DNA of 64,000 nucleotides from DATJKD01 sp963728295 (GCA_963728295.1 CAVSKB010000011.1:124001-188000); one strand, 5' to 3'; shown: positions 8,661-18,823, numbered from the stretch's first letter. Notes: generated by a model not told the origin, from the sequence alone. Translations and numbers: made by a program.

Positions 8661-9099
8661 ATGGCTTTACCGAAGTGGATCGTCGATCACATCAATCTCT
8701 ACAAGACAGACCCTGCGAAGGCGCACCTGTGGGATTCCTCGCGGGGCGGCGGCAACGGGCCTGCTTCCCACTTTGCTGCTTACCACAAAGGGGCGAAAAT
8801 CTGGTAAGGAGATCTCCATTCCGCTCATCTACGGACGCCACGGCCCAGCGTACGTGGTGATAGCGTCGAAAGGCGGGGCGCCGGACCATCCGGATTGGTA
8901 CAAGAATCTCCTCGCCGATCCGATGTGCCATATCCAGGTGAGCACGGATGCATATACCGCCAAGGCGCGTACCGCGGCCGGCGACGAACGGGCAAAAGTC
9001 TGGGCACAAATGCAGAAAATCTACCCGCCGTATGACGAGTATCAGCGGGCCGCGAAGAATCGAGAGATTCCTGTTGTGGTGCTGGAGCCGCAGAGTTGA
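8661..9099 (+). CDS. Nitroreductase/quinone reductase family (deazaflavin-dependent nitroreductase-like) protein, frameshifted
   Basis: An N-terminal piece starts at 8661 after GGAG (MALPKWIVDHINLYKTDPA) but runs into a stop near 8808. The rest of the family sequence (LLPTLLLTTKGRKSGKEISI, then GGAPDHPDWYKNLLADP, REIPVVVLEP) continues in the next frame to 9099. The frame switch falls in or next to the GGGGCGGCGGCAACGGG run around 8743-8757, consistent with a one-base indel. The family (about 145 aa) binds F420 or FMN and reduces nitro or quinone compounds in actinobacterial members; the proteobacterial role is uncertain. It follows the zinc-finger gene by 12 bases, and its stop overlaps the start of the M24 peptidase. 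Confidence 0.75.
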
Positions 9100-10382
9100 C
9101 GCGGAGCTTGCCGGGTCGCCCCGGGCCGACGACGGTTTCCCGACGTGCATTCTTCGGGATGACGACCGCTGGCGCCGCGCTCGCGGCGAGCGGGAGAGTC
9201 GACGCAGCCGACGCGCAAGCAGAGAGCCTGCGCACGCTCACCGAGGGTGTCCAGCCCATCGATGCACAGGAGCACGCCGCGCGGATCGCCAGGCTGCAAT
9301 CCTTGATGCAGCGCCGCAAGGTCGCGGCACTATTGGTCGATGCGGGATCCACGCTCGAATATTTCACCGGTATCCGCTGGTGGAGGTCCGAGAGGACGAC
9401 CGCGGCGCTGATCCCGGCCGAGGGCGAGGTAGTGGTCGTCACTCCGTTCTTCGAAGAGGTGTCGATCCGCGAAACACTGAAGATTTCCGCCGACGTCTGG
9501 CCCTGGAAAGAGGACGAGAGTCCGTTCGAACTCATCGCCGCTGCCCTGCGCAAGCGCTCAACAGGTGGGGGCCCGCTCGCCGTCGAAGCCACCACGCGCT
9601 ACTTCATCATCGATGGCTTTACCAGGGCGGGCGGCGCGGGACGAGAGGTTGTCTCAGGAGACGCTCTCGTGAGTGCGTGCCGCATCGTCAAATCGCCAGC
9701 AGAACTTGCCTTGATGCAGGCGGCGAATGCCGTTACCCACGCGGCATTGAAACACGTGCACGGACGCATCCAGGCAGGCTTGAGCGGCACCGACATCATG
9801 AAGATGATGGTGACCGCGACCGAGACGCTGGGCGGCTCGCACGAATTTTCACTGGTGCTGCTCAACGAAGCGAGCGCCTTTCCGCACGGTTCGAAGAAAC
9901 CACAGACAGTCCGCGAGGGCTCGGTCGTGCTCGTCGACACCGGCTGTTCCGTTCACGGTTACCAGTCGGACATCTCCAGAACCTGGATTTTCGGCGAACC
10001 CTCGGCGCGCCAGCGGGAGGTTTGGGACACCGTCAAGCGTGGCCAGGAGATCGCCCTTGCGACCGCGAAGATCGGCGTGCCGGTCGGCGACGTCGACAAG
10101 GCGGTCCGCGCGTTCTACGAGGGGAGGGGGTGGAGCAAAGACTACGGCTTGCCCGGGACGTCGCATCGAACCGGGCACGGGATCGGGATGGACGGACATG
10201 AGCCGCCGTACCTGGTGCGGAGCGACAAAACTCCACTCGAGGCCGGCATGTGCTTCTCCGATGAGCCCGGCATCTATATCCCGGGCGAATTCGGCATCCG
10301 GATGGAGGATTGCTGGTACATGACCGAGGCCGGTCCGAAGCTCTTCACGCCGTTGGCGACGTCGATCGATCGACCCATCTGA
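9096..10382 (+). CDS. Tat-exported M24 family metallopeptidase (Xaa-Pro aminopeptidase-like)
   Basis: The 428-aa protein starts at a TTG that overlaps the previous stop (TTGA). The next residues give a twin-arginine signal (TVSRRAFFGMTTAGAALAAS), so export of the folded enzyme is expected. The creatinase/prolidase N-terminal domain spans about residues 50-190. The pita-bread catalytic domain has the dinuclear metal ligands in VDTGCSVHGYQSDISRTW, HRTGHGIGMDGHEPP, FSDEPGIYI and FGIRMEDC. It should cleave N-terminal residues before proline or dipeptides with proline; exact specificity is unknown. Confidence 0.88.
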   Translation: MTRSLPGRPGPTTVSRRAFFGMTTAGAALAASGRVDAADAQAESLRTLTEGVQPIDAQEHAARIARLQSLMQRRKVAALLVDAGSTLEYFTGIRWWRSERTTAALIPAEGEVVVVTPFFEEVSIRETLKISADVWPWKEDESPFELIAAALRKRSTGGGPLAVEATTRYFIIDGFTRAGGAGREVVSGDALVSACRIVKSPAELALMQAANAVTHAALKHVHGRIQAGLSGTDIMKMMVTATETLGGSHEFSLVLLNEASAFPHGSKKPQTVREGSVVLVDTGCSVHGYQSDISRTWIFGEPSARQREVWDTVKRGQEIALATAKIGVPVGDVDKAVRAFYEGRGWSKDYGLPGTSHRTGHGIGMDGHEPPYLVRSDKTPLEAGMCFSDEPGIYIPGEFGIRMEDCWYMTEAGPKLFTPLATSIDRPI

Positions 10383-10405
10383 CAAGAAACGTCGACTCCT
10401 GTGAC

Positions 10406-10435
10406 TTGACAGTCCCGGAAGCTTGCGACTAACTA
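10406..10435 (+). promoter_or_regulatory. Possible sigma-70 promoter for the SYLF gene
   Basis: A perfect -35 TTGACA at 10406-10411 is followed 18 bases later by a weak -10 (TAACTA). It lies about 30 bases upstream of a strong ribosome site (AGGAGTGAGG) for the next gene. The -10 match is poor, so this is only a candidate. Confidence 0.35.
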
Positions 10436-10465
10436 ACTTTTCAAACAGGAGTGAGGGATTACACC

Positions 10466-11038
10466 ATGAAGTCCAGAGCCACGACGCTGATGCTCGCCGC
10501 GACGCTGATGTTCGCTGCGGTGTCGGCGGGTGCCGATGAGTACGATGACGCCATCGCCACATTCAAAGGGGCCGGCCAGAGCAGTGCCCTTTTCGCCAAG
10601 TCCTATGGCTATGCCGTTTTTCCGACGATCGGCAAAGCGGGTCTCGTGGTAGGGGGCGCACACGGCGACGGACGAGTCTATGAGAAGGGCAAGTACGTCG
10701 GCGATACGACCCTCACGCAGCTCAGCGTCGGTTTCCAGGCCGGAGGCCAGGCGTACAGCGAGATCATCTTCTTCCAGGACAAGGCGGCATTCGACCGATT
10801 CACCGCTGGCAATTTCGAGATGTCTGCAACCGCGCAGGCTGTGGCCATTACTGCGGGGGCGTCGGCCACTGCCGGATCGACCGGTGCCAGCGCCACTGCA
10901 AGCGCAACCAAGAATGACGCTGCAACTGCCGACGGCGGCTACCACGATGGAATGGCGGTATTTACGCTCACGAAAGGCGGGCTGATGTACGAGGCCTCGG
11001 TTGCCGGTCAGAAGTTCTCGTACAAGCCGCGGAAGTGA
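10466..11038 (+). CDS. Secreted SYLF/YSC84 domain lipid-binding-like protein
   Basis: The 190-aa protein has a signal peptide (MKSRATTLMLAATLMFAAVSAGA) and a SYLF/Ysc84 domain seen as SSALFAKSYGYAVFPTIGKA, GLVVGGAHGDGRVYEKG, AYSEIIFFQDKAAFDRFTAG and a C-terminal GGLMYEASVAGQKFSY. The domain binds phosphoinositides in eukaryotes; bacterial periplasmic versions have unknown lipid or amyloid-like roles. An Ala/Thr/Ser-rich insertion occupies about residues 130-155. The start is set by AGGAGTGAGG upstream. It is transcribed alone between the M24 gene and the convergent polymerase gene. Confidence 0.85.
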   Translation: MKSRATTLMLAATLMFAAVSAGADEYDDAIATFKGAGQSSALFAKSYGYAVFPTIGKAGLVVGGAHGDGRVYEKGKYVGDTTLTQLSVGFQAGGQAYSEIIFFQDKAAFDRFTAGNFEMSATAQAVAITAGASATAGSTGASATASATKNDAATADGGYHDGMAVFTLTKGGLMYEASVAGQKFSYKPRK

Positions 11039-11058
11039 GGTATCGCTTCGGTCTGCAT

Positions 11059-13417
11059 CTACGATCCGCCTAGCAGGTCTAGCTGTCGCGCATCGCCGAT
11101 CACGCGCTCGAAGTCGAGACCGAGCGTTGCAAGCACGGGTTCGGCCACGGGTTTCACCTGCTTCGCGACGTAGTGCTCGCGGTCGAGCGGATTTCTCACC
11201 GCGTCGATCGGCTCCGGCCCGGCGATGGTCATGACGTAACTGATCAGGCGCCCGGTCGCCTGCGTCGATTTGCGTGCCGCCGCCACGTGGGGCGGTGTCG
11301 TGGCCGTGTACTCCGCAGCCTCCTTTCGCAGGTTCTTGCGATAGACGAGTGCGTCGTCGAGCTCGCCACTGCGCACGCGCCTGACCACGTCCGCCAGGTA
11401 AATGTCGACCGATTGATCGCTGAAGAGGCGGCGATACAGCTCACGCTGCACTTCCTTGGCGAGGGCGGTCCAGTCGCGGCGGACGACCTCCATGCCGATA
11501 AACTCCACCTGGTGCGAGGCCGACGCCGTGCCTGAGACCCGCATAACGCTTGCTCGCGCCACGCGTGCTGTGACGCGCATGCGGCAGAAACAGCTTGAGA
11601 TACAGTTTCTCGAACTTGAGCTCGAGACGGCTCGGCACGCGCCAGCGCTCGACGATGTAACGTGCGAGATCCGCATTCAGCGCCGCAGCGATCTGTCGCG
11701 CCTGGTCGCTGGCCGCCTCCGGATCGACTGTCGGCGTCTGCACGAACAAGCTGTCCGTGTCGCCATACAGCACGGCGAAGCCGGCCGACTCGAACCAGCG
11801 CTTCGACCACAACAGGATCTCGCGTCCTGATCCGGTGATCGAGTTTGCAAGCGCTGGATTGTAAAAACGGCAGGCGGGCGTCCCGAGAACGCCATAGAAG
11901 GAGTTCATCAGGATCTTGATGGCGTGAGAGGCCACCTCATCGCCGGCCTTGCGTGCGGCTTCGCGCCGCGGAAAGAGCTCATCGAGCAACCGCGGCAGGA
12001 TGGCAGGCTCACGGCGAAATGCGCCGCCGGGAGTTTCGATGAGGTCTGCACCAGCCGGCGGCGTTTCGACGTAGGACAGCGGGTCGATATTGAGGGTGCG
12101 GATGACGCTCGGGTACAGGCTCCTGAAGTCGAACACCCACACGTTGCTGTGCAAGCCTGCCACCGGCTCGAGCACGTGGCCACCCTGCTGCGCCGCATAG
12201 ACGCGCGAATCGTCTCCGCGCACGCTGGGTGCGACGATTCCGAGCGGCTCGAGCTCGCTCAGGTAAAGAAAATCGAAAGACGCGATGCTTGCCGCGACCC
12301 GGTCGGGCGTCATGCCCGTCAACCGGCTGCGCGCGAACGCGAGCGGCACGAGGTTGAGCTTGTGCACGATGTTGTAGGCCAGCCGCGCGTCGGTGCGCGC
12401 ATAGAGCGCGAAGGCGGGCAGATCGTGACGAAAGTTGTGCAGGATCTCGGCGAAGCGATCCCGAACGTCGCCCTTCACGGCCTTGCCTTCGCCCAGCACC
12501 TGCCGCGCCACGGCGTCGAGGGAGTAGTCGTCCATCCGCACGAAGGCGCCGCGCAGGAGATCGATGCCGTCGAGGACGAGACGGCCGGGAATCGAGGCCT
12601 GGCCGCTGCCGAAGTAGCCTTCTGCCTTGCGCAGGCGGATCGGGCCGGCGTCGCGCCCGAGATCGAATGGATGCCGCACGCGCGAGGCGATTCGTGCAAG
12701 AACCGCGAGGTCGAAGTCGACGATGTTCCAGCCGGTCAACACGTCGGGATCGCAGGCTTTGACGCGATCGCAGAATGCGGTCAGCGCGGCGAACTCGCTT
12801 TCGCAGCGGACCGCCTGTTCCGGCATTTCGCGATCGCCGCTTTCGACGATCAGGACCTCGTCAACGTCCGGACCGTAGATCGAGATGGCGAGCAACCGTT
12901 CCTTGGCGTCCGTCTCGATGTCAAAGGACAACATGCGCGGATCGATCCTGACGTCCGCTGGCCGCAGCGTCGGATTGTCGAAGACCCAGGTGACGCCCTT
13001 GCCTGCGCTCGCTTCGCCCTGGATCGCGCAGCCCGCCTTGATGCCGCGCTCGATGAGATAGCGCATGGCGAAGCGCACGTCCGCCTCGAACGTATCAATG
13101 CCCGCCGCATGCAGCCGATCGCGCACTGGCGGCACGTCTCCCGGGACGTCGACCTCCAATCGACACACGGGGACGCCATCGAACGTTCGCTTGGTCGTAG
13201 GTAACGCCGCAGGCGCACCGATGGCACGCGCGCGGTCCAGATCGGCGGCGCGGATGTAGAAGTGTGGTCGCTGCCGGTCGTCCCTCACCAGGAACGAAGC
13301 GCCATCCTCCAGGCGGCCGTACACATGTATGACCGGCCGGCGGCGCCCGTCCGCGTCCGTGACCACGCGATAGCTCGCCTGCGTAATGAAGCCTCGAAAA
13401 TCCATCCCGATAGTCAT
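11059..13417 (-). CDS. Family B DNA polymerase (Pol II-like), one frameshift
   Basis: Exonuclease motifs are present: LSFDIETDA (Exo I), LTGWNIVDFDL (Exo II) and YARTDARLAYNIV (Exo III). The polymerase motifs are DFRSLYPSVIRT (motif A), ILMNSFYGVLG (motif B) and YGDTDSLFV (motif C). Near 11535 the frame changes: the upstream frame reads ASKRYAGL and the downstream frame resumes ASHQVEFIGMEVVRRDWT, which is continuous in homologues, so a single indel splits one gene of about 785 codons. The enzyme is probably the translesion/repair polymerase PolB. The start is uncertain between ATG at 13417 and 13405; neither has a good Shine-Dalgarno sequence. Confidence 0.9.
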
Positions 13418-13596
13418 CGAAGCATTGCGCAAAGGAATCTGCGTGCGCGGCCGAGCGCTCGTCGAGCGATTAAGTAAGGACTCGCTGAGCATAAGTAAGA
13501 ACAACGCGGGGGGCATCGCCGGCATCCTTTACACGGTGCGGATTATGACCGGTAGAAATACCAATTTCCTCAGCTAAATCAACGCATTGAGTGGAT

Positions 13597-13612
13597 TGGC
13601 ACGGTTCCTGCT
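13597..13612 (+). promoter_or_regulatory. Sigma-54 (RpoN) promoter of PEP-CTERM gene
   Basis: TGGCACGGTTCCTGCT matches the -24/-12 consensus TGGCACG-N4-TTGCW with a single mismatch (C for T in TTGC); GG and GC dinucleotides are at the required spacing. It is oriented toward the PEP-CTERM gene at 13695, predicting a leader of about 70 bases. A second PEP-CTERM gene in the window has an equivalent site. Confidence 0.8.
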
Positions 13613-13694
13613 CTAGCTATCCCGCGGACCGAAACGCAATCAACCATCACTCGATCATGCATCCCCAAAAATACATTCCAAGAGGTTCTTTCAA

Positions 13695-14502
13695 ATGACG
13701 ACTCGGACTCGAATCCGGGCAACCCTTGTCGGTGCAGCGGTTGCCTTGGCATTCACAAACGCCGGCGCCGCGGAAATCGACCTGACCGGTGGCTACAACA
13801 TTTGCGCCACGACCGATGGCGCGACCGTCTGCAGCGCCAACGACAGCAGCGGCAGCACCGGCTCCGGCACATTCCCCGAATTCGTCGGGACGCCCGGTGG
13901 GCGGCCGGACACGTACTTCATGTACAACACGACCACGAATCCGCTCGAGGCCGGCAACCAGGTCGGTAACGGCATCAACCAGAACCGCGATGTGACGCTC
14001 GGCGACTTTGCCGTGACCAGCTTTGGCGGCGTCGATGTCTTCACGTTCGTGCTGGACATCAACCAGACCAATCCGGATCCGATCCTGACGCTGAATCACG
14101 TGTCCATCTTCATCGGTGATGGAAGTCTCACAGGCTACGACGCCGGCGCGGATACGCTCGGTGGCGTGGCCGCCGCGTGGGCGATGCCGGCTGATGACCT
14201 GATCACGCTGGACTATTCGCTGGCAGCGGGCAGCGGACGCGGTGACATGTTCCTGTACGTGCCGACCTCGTTCTTCGCCAGTTTCGGCATCGACGATCAT
14301 CTGCAGCTCTTCAGCTCGTTCGGCGATCCCAACAACAACAACGACGGGTTCGAGGAGTGGTCCTACCTGAGCTGCACGGGGACGGAAGGCAGTACGTGCT
14401 TTACGCCGCCCGCCGCCGCCGGTTCCGGAGCCGGGCACGCTGGGGCTTCTCGGCCTCGGTTTGATCGGGCTTGGCATGAGCCGCCGGCGCAGCAAGGTCT
14501 GA
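13695..14502 (+). CDS. PEP-CTERM sorting domain protein, C-terminal frameshift
   Basis: The protein begins with a signal peptide (MTTRTRIRATLVGAAVALAFTNAGA) and a Gly/Asn/Asp-rich surface-type domain of about 220 residues. In the initial frame the C-terminus is scrambled. A +1 shift at the CGCCCGCCGCCGCCGG run near 14410 restores PVPEPGTLGLLGLGLIGLGM followed by SRRRSKV and a stop at 14500-14502. That is a complete PEP-CTERM signal: PEP motif, hydrophobic helix, basic end. Exosortase normally cleaves it and delivers the protein to the surface or exopolysaccharide. No exosortase gene lies in this window. A sigma-54 promoter lies upstream and a strong terminator follows. Confidence 0.88.
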
Positions 14503-14533
14503 TAGAACTTTTGCCCAGTTGAAGGGAAGTCGC

Positions 14534-14559
14534 GGCCCCGCAGGGTAACCTGCGGGGCC
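14534..14559 (+). terminator. Rho-independent terminator after PEP-CTERM gene
   Basis: Perfect 11-bp GC-rich stem (GGCCCCGCAGG at 14534-14544, CCTGCGGGGCC at 14549-14559), GTAA tetraloop, followed by TTTCTC. It lies 32 bases past the PEP-CTERM stop and could also serve the convergent regulator gene. Confidence 0.85.
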
Positions 14560-14586
14560 TTTCTCATTGGCAGGCTGATTGTTCGT

Positions 14587-16143
14587 TCAAGCAAATCCGA
14601 AGCGGGCGAGGGCACCGGATACACGCGCCCTGGTCGCGTCCGATCTCATCGGAAACGAGCGGAAGAAATCGTCGCGCGTGAGCACGGGGCTGCGCTCGCG
14701 TACGTTTGCCGCCCAGGACGCCGCGCGGCTCGTGTCGCCGCAGAGTCCATGCGCAGCCACCGCGATCATCGCGATCAACACGTGCGCGCCGGGTGAACGC
14801 GCAGCCCGCTCGGCCCACGCCGCCGCTTCGATGTCCTCGCCCAGGGCCATGTGCGTGAATGACGCGTGTTCCGAGCATGCGCGTAGTACAGCGGATCGAG
14901 CGGACTCAACCGCATCGCGAAATCGACGTCCCGGCGACCCTCGAGTCCACGACCCGCGAGCGCCTCGGTCCAGCCGCGGGCATAGATGCCCTGCGCGTAG
15001 TTCGGGCTGATCGAGCAGGCGCGGTCGAGCCACCCGAGGCTGGCGTCGAGGTCTCCCTCGAGCCAGAAGCTGCGTCCCATCGTGAAATTGACGAACGGGT
15101 CCAGGGGGTCGAGCTCGAGGCCGCGCTCGGCGTAACGCCGGGCGAGGGCAGTCTCGCCGGCGAGATCCTCGCTGTGCCGCAGGAACGCTGTCTGAAAGTG
15201 TACGAAGGAGAGACCCGCATGCGCGCGTGCAAAGCCCGGATCCCGCGCGACGGCGTGCTGGAACAACGCCGTGGCAGCCGCGTTGTCACTTCGATTGAAC
15301 CGGTACATGTGCTGAAGGCCGAGGTGATACGCCGACCACGCATCGAGGTGCTCGGTCACCGTGAGGCGCGCGCGGTTGGCCTCGTGCAGCGGGATGCGGA
15401 TTTCGAGCGCAGTCAGCACGTTCGCGCGAATTTCCGCTACGCACCCGATGCACATCGTCGATCGGCGCGGTAAAGCGCTCTGCCCAGACGACGCCCTGGT
15501 CTCGCGTGTCCACGAGTTCGACCGTGACCGCGAGATCCGCGCCCGCGACCTCGACCGTACCGGACAGGCAATAGCGCACGCCGAGCAGCCGACCGATCTC
15601 GCTCATCGCGGCATCCGACGCGCGCAGCCGAAAGGACGATCCGCGCGCGGTCACGAACAACCAACGCAGCCGCGACAACTCGGCAATGAGCTCATCGGGC
15701 AGAGCCTCCGCAATGGCTGCGTACGGCCCCGCGTCGCCGACGAGGCGGAATGGCAGAACGGCGATCGACGGTCGCGAAGTCTCGGTCGGGTGAGCTGCAG
15801 AGGGGGCGCTATCCGACGAGGTTGCACATCCTGCGCAGCCCTGACCTCGGCCACGAATCGCAAGGCCCTGCCCGTGTATGGTCCTGATGCAGCGCTGAGC
15901 TTTGCCGTCATCGCCTACGGCCTGCCTTGCGGATTTGATGCGGCTCGCGACCGCCGCCTCCGACACGACGCGGCCGTCCCACACCTTCTCGATGATCTCG
16001 TCCTTGGAGACGAGGCGCTCCCTGTTTTCCACCAGCAACGCGAGCAGGGCAAACACCTGCGGCTCGACCGGGACGGCATCTCCGCCTGAGCGCAGCTCGA
16101 CTCTCGTCGTGTCGAGCTCGAAATTACCGAACCTGAAGAGCAT
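14587..16143 (-). CDS. CadC/ToxR-like winged-helix regulator with TPR region, two frameshifts
   Basis: The first 95 residues form an OmpR/CadC-type winged helix (FELDTTRVELRSGGDAVPVE, LVSKDEIIEKVWDGRVVSE, RCIRTIHGQGLAI). A middle domain follows with SIAVLPFRLVGDAGPYAAIA and GVRYCLSGTVEVAGADLAVT, as in TolB-like/adenylate-cyclase-associated regulators. The C-terminal part is TPR-like (AYHLGLQHMYRFNRSDNAAA, LDPLDPFVNFTMGRSFWLEG). Frames change near 15435 and again near 14875, each time resuming convincing family sequence, so this is one gene of about 518 codons with two indels. It probably binds DNA through the wHTH; the effector is unknown. It is convergent with the PEP-CTERM gene. Confidence 0.82.
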
Positions 16144-16291
16144 GACGAGGATGATGCGCCCGCTTGCTATCTCCTACAAATCTCCATGAATTCTCCACGC
16201 CGTCTTCAAGCATCGTCGGCGCACTGACGCGTACAAAGTGCATCACCAGCGGCGGAACTGTACCGACCGCACAACCGAAGGAGAAAGTCAC

Positions 16292-16516
16292 ATGCCTCTC
16301 GTTACGATCGACGTGATCAAGGACGTATTCACCCCGAAGCAGAAGCAGGAGCTCATCGCTAAGGTCACTGCGGCGATGATCGAGGTCGAGGGTGAAAACA
16401 TGCGCGGCGTCACCTGGGTGCGCATCAAGGAGTTCGAAGGTGGCGACTGGGCCATCGGCGGCCGGGCGCTGAAGGCGGCCGACGTTCACGCCCTTCAGTC
16501 AGGGAAGGCAGCCTAG
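16292..16516 (+). CDS. 4-oxalocrotonate tautomerase family protein
   Basis: The 74-aa protein starts MPLVTIDVIKDVFTPKQKQE. After removal of Met, Pro1 is the general base of the tautomerase superfamily. The rest (ELIAKVTAAMIEVEGENMRG, WVRIKEFEGGDWAIGGR) fits the small hexameric 4-OT type. It interconverts enol and keto forms of small acids; the substrate is unknown. GAAGGAGA lies eight bases upstream of the ATG. It is a single-gene unit ending at a hairpin shared with the convergent exonuclease gene. Confidence 0.87.
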   Translation: MPLVTIDVIKDVFTPKQKQELIAKVTAAMIEVEGENMRGVTWVRIKEFEGGDWAIGGRALKAADVHALQSGKAA

Positions 16517-16537
16517 TCGGGTGCCAGGGCCGGGTCG

Positions 16538-16568
16538 GCGGGGCGGTGCGCGACAGGCGCCGCCCCGC
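16538..16568. terminator. GC-rich hairpin between convergent tautomerase and exonuclease genes
   Basis: GCGGGGCGG at 16538-16546 pairs exactly with CCGCCCCGC at 16560-16568, and the stem can extend inward by three pairs (one G-T). It lies immediately beyond the exonuclease stop codon and has no T-tract, so it is a probable but not classical terminator. Confidence 0.5.
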
Positions 16569-17395
16569 TAGCCAGGCGCAGACGCCTTCTGGGCACGGGC
16601 AAGCAATCGCTCATTTCCCATGCGCGCTGCGAGCGCAGCGAACGTGTCGGCAGGTCCACGCCATCTGAGTGCATCGACGTCACTGAAGAGCTGGGCGTCG
16701 GTCCTGAGCGTCGCGAGGTTTTTGAACAGAAGCGCCAGGGCCCGGCGCTCTCCCAGGACCGTCGGCGGGAAGTCCTCGATGGCGCCATGGCTGGCAATCA
16801 GGCGAACGGCGGTTGCGCGGCCGATTCCCTCCAGCCCGGGATACCCGTCTGCGCTGTCGCCCACGAGGGCGAGGTAGTCAGGGATCAGGGTCGGCTCCAC
16901 TCCGAACTTCTCGCGCACTCCCGCGGCGTCACGAATCTTCTGCGCCCGGCGGTCGACCTGCACGACTCGGTCGCCGCGGACGCATTGCGCCAGGTCCTTG
17001 TCCGGCGTCCAGATGCAGACCTTCTGCACCTCTGCATCGGCCGAGGCGAGGCGGGCGGCGGAGGCAAGTGCATCGTCCGCCTCGAGCTCGATCATCGGCC
17101 ACACAGCCACGCCCATGGCGGCCAGGGCCTCTTCGAGCGGGTGAAATTGGGCGAGTAGCGCCGGCTCGATGCCGTCGCCTGTCTTGTAGCCCGGCCACAG
17201 CTGGTTGCGGAAGGATTCGATCACGTGATCGGTCGCTACACCCAGGTGCGTGGCTCCCTCTTCGATCATCTGCAGCGCGCCATTGAGCACGCCGAGCACC
17301 GCTCCGAAGGGCGCATCCTTCCCCTTGTTGAAGCGGCGCAGACCGTAGAAGTGCCGGAACAATTCGTACGTTCCGTCGATGAGGTGAACGATCAC
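16568..17395 (-). CDS. Stand-alone 5'-3' exonuclease (Pol I N-terminal/FEN-like)
   Basis: The 275-aa protein resembles the 5' nuclease domain of DNA polymerase I without a polymerase. It shows HLIDGTYELFRHFYG (first metal-binding Asp), MIELEADDALASAARLA (acidic cluster), VCIWTPDKDLAQCV and the helix-hairpin-helix LALVGDSADGYPGLEGIGRA. It should cleave 5' flaps or RNA primers. Stand-alone homologues occur beside a full polA in many bacteria, so it is probably accessory. It is monocistronic on the minus strand. Confidence 0.88.
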   Translation of the reverse strand: MIVHLIDGTYELFRHFYGLRRFNKGKDAPFGAVLGVLNGALQMIEEGATHLGVATDHVIESFRNQLWPGYKTGDGIEPALLAQFHPLEEALAAMGVAVWPMIELEADDALASAARLASADAEVQKVCIWTPDKDLAQCVRGDRVVQVDRRAQKIRDAAGVREKFGVEPTLIPDYLALVGDSADGYPGLEGIGRATAVRLIASHGAIEDFPPTVLGERRALALLFKNLATLRTDAQLFSDVDALRWRGPADTFAALAARMGNERLLARAQKASAPG

Positions 17396-17499
17396 CGAAG
17401 CATTCTCAATGCGAGGTTCCGCGACGACATTGACTCAAGGCGGCATTCTTTCCATTCTTCTGCCAGCTATCAACCGGATTCTCAATCGCGCCCCGCAGC

Positions 17500-18820
17500 A
17501 TGAGCGTATCCGAAGAGGTTGACACGTTGATCATCGGTGCCGGCGCCGCAGGTCTCGCGGCCGCATCCGAGCTGGTGTCCAATGGGCACGATGTCATGGT
17601 CCTGGAAGCACGCGAACGCCTCGGCGGACGCATCCTGACGGATAGGACGACTCTTGCTCCGGTACCGGTCGAACTGGGCGCCGAGTTCATCCATGGCGAA
17701 TCGTCGGTTCTCCTGAACCGGCTCAAAGCCGCGAAAGATGTGGCCATCGACGTATCGCGTGACCGCTGGGTCGTACAGGCGGGCAAGCTGCGCCGCGCCG
17801 GTCAGCAGATGGGTGAGCTGAAGCGCATCTTCAGCCGGCTGCCCGCGCCTGATACGTGACATGTCATTTGCCGAGTTCCTGAAGCGTCACCGCCGATCTG
17901 TGCCGTCGGCGGTCCGCCAACTCGCTTGCATGATCGTCCAAGGGTTCGATGCCGCCGAACCTTCCCGGATCAGCGCTCGGGAGGTTCTCGACGAATGGAA
18001 TGGACCAGCTGCTGCCGACGCGCCGACATTCCGGCCCGCACGGGGCTATGACACGTTGATCCAGGCGATGAGTAGTGCATTGCCAGGAGATCGCGCGACG
18101 CTGAGCCTCGGCACTGTCGTTCGCGCGGTCACGTGGAGGAAGGGTCGCGTCACGATCGAAGCGGAACGACACGGCGAGTCCATTCGCGTCCAGGCTGAAC
18201 GCGCGATAGTGACTCTACCGCTTGGTGTCCTGCAGTTACCCGCCGCATCGCCGAATGCGATCCGCTTCACGCCCGAGCTGCGGAGCAAGCGGACGGCGCT
18301 TACGCATCTGGCATCAGGGCCCGTAATCAAGGTGGCGATGCACTTTGCGCGGCCGTTCTGGGCCGAGCTGCACGGATCCCGCTATCGTGACGCGGCGTTC
18401 TTCTTTGCCCCGAAAACGGCGTTCCCTACTTTCTGGACGTCACTGCCGTTGCGGTCGTCGCTTCTCGTCGCGTGGTGCGGCGGGCCGAATGCCGACACGC
18501 TGGCGGGCAAGAGCGAGAACGAAATCGTCGCTAGCGTCATGGACAGTCTGCGCGCGGTCTTTGGGCGACGGAACTACCGGTCGTTGCTCGAGCATGTCTG
18601 GTGGCACGATTGGCAACGCGATCCGTTTTCGTGCGGTGCCTACAGCTATGTCACTGCGCAAGGGGGCAGGGCGCGGGGCACGCTTGCCAGGCCGGTCGAC
18701 GACACCTTGTTCTTCTCCGGCGAGGCTTGCGACACGAAAGGAGAGGCGGCGACCGTCGGCGGCGCGTTGACGAGCGGAGTTCGCGCGGCTCAGCAGGTTC
18801 TCGAAAGTGCCCGCAGATAG
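17500..18820 (+). CDS. Flavin-containing amine oxidase, one frameshift
   Basis: The first part has the FAD Rossmann motif TLIIGAGAAGLAAASELV, LEARERLGGRILTDR and LGAEFIHGE. It stops at 17859 while the second part (MSFAEFLKRHRRS to LTSGVRAAQQVLESARR) starts at 17861 in another frame and holds the substrate domain and the C-terminal FAD motif LFFSGEACDTKGEAATVGGA. Homologues are continuous here, so a one-base indel within about 17845-17862 (GATACGTGACATG) splits a gene of about 440 codons. The family oxidises primary or polyamines to aldehydes, or dehydrogenates related substrates. The convergent hydrolase ends four bases away. Confidence 0.88.
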
Positions 18821-18823
18821 GGG

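Noticed and set aside
8948..10201. 417-aa plus-strand ORF rich in Arg
   Set aside because: It overlaps the M24 peptidase in another frame; the peptidase frame has a Tat signal and all metal ligands.
11924..13204. 426-aa plus-strand ORF
   Set aside because: It lies antisense to the polymerase gene, whose minus-strand frame carries all exonuclease and polymerase motifs.
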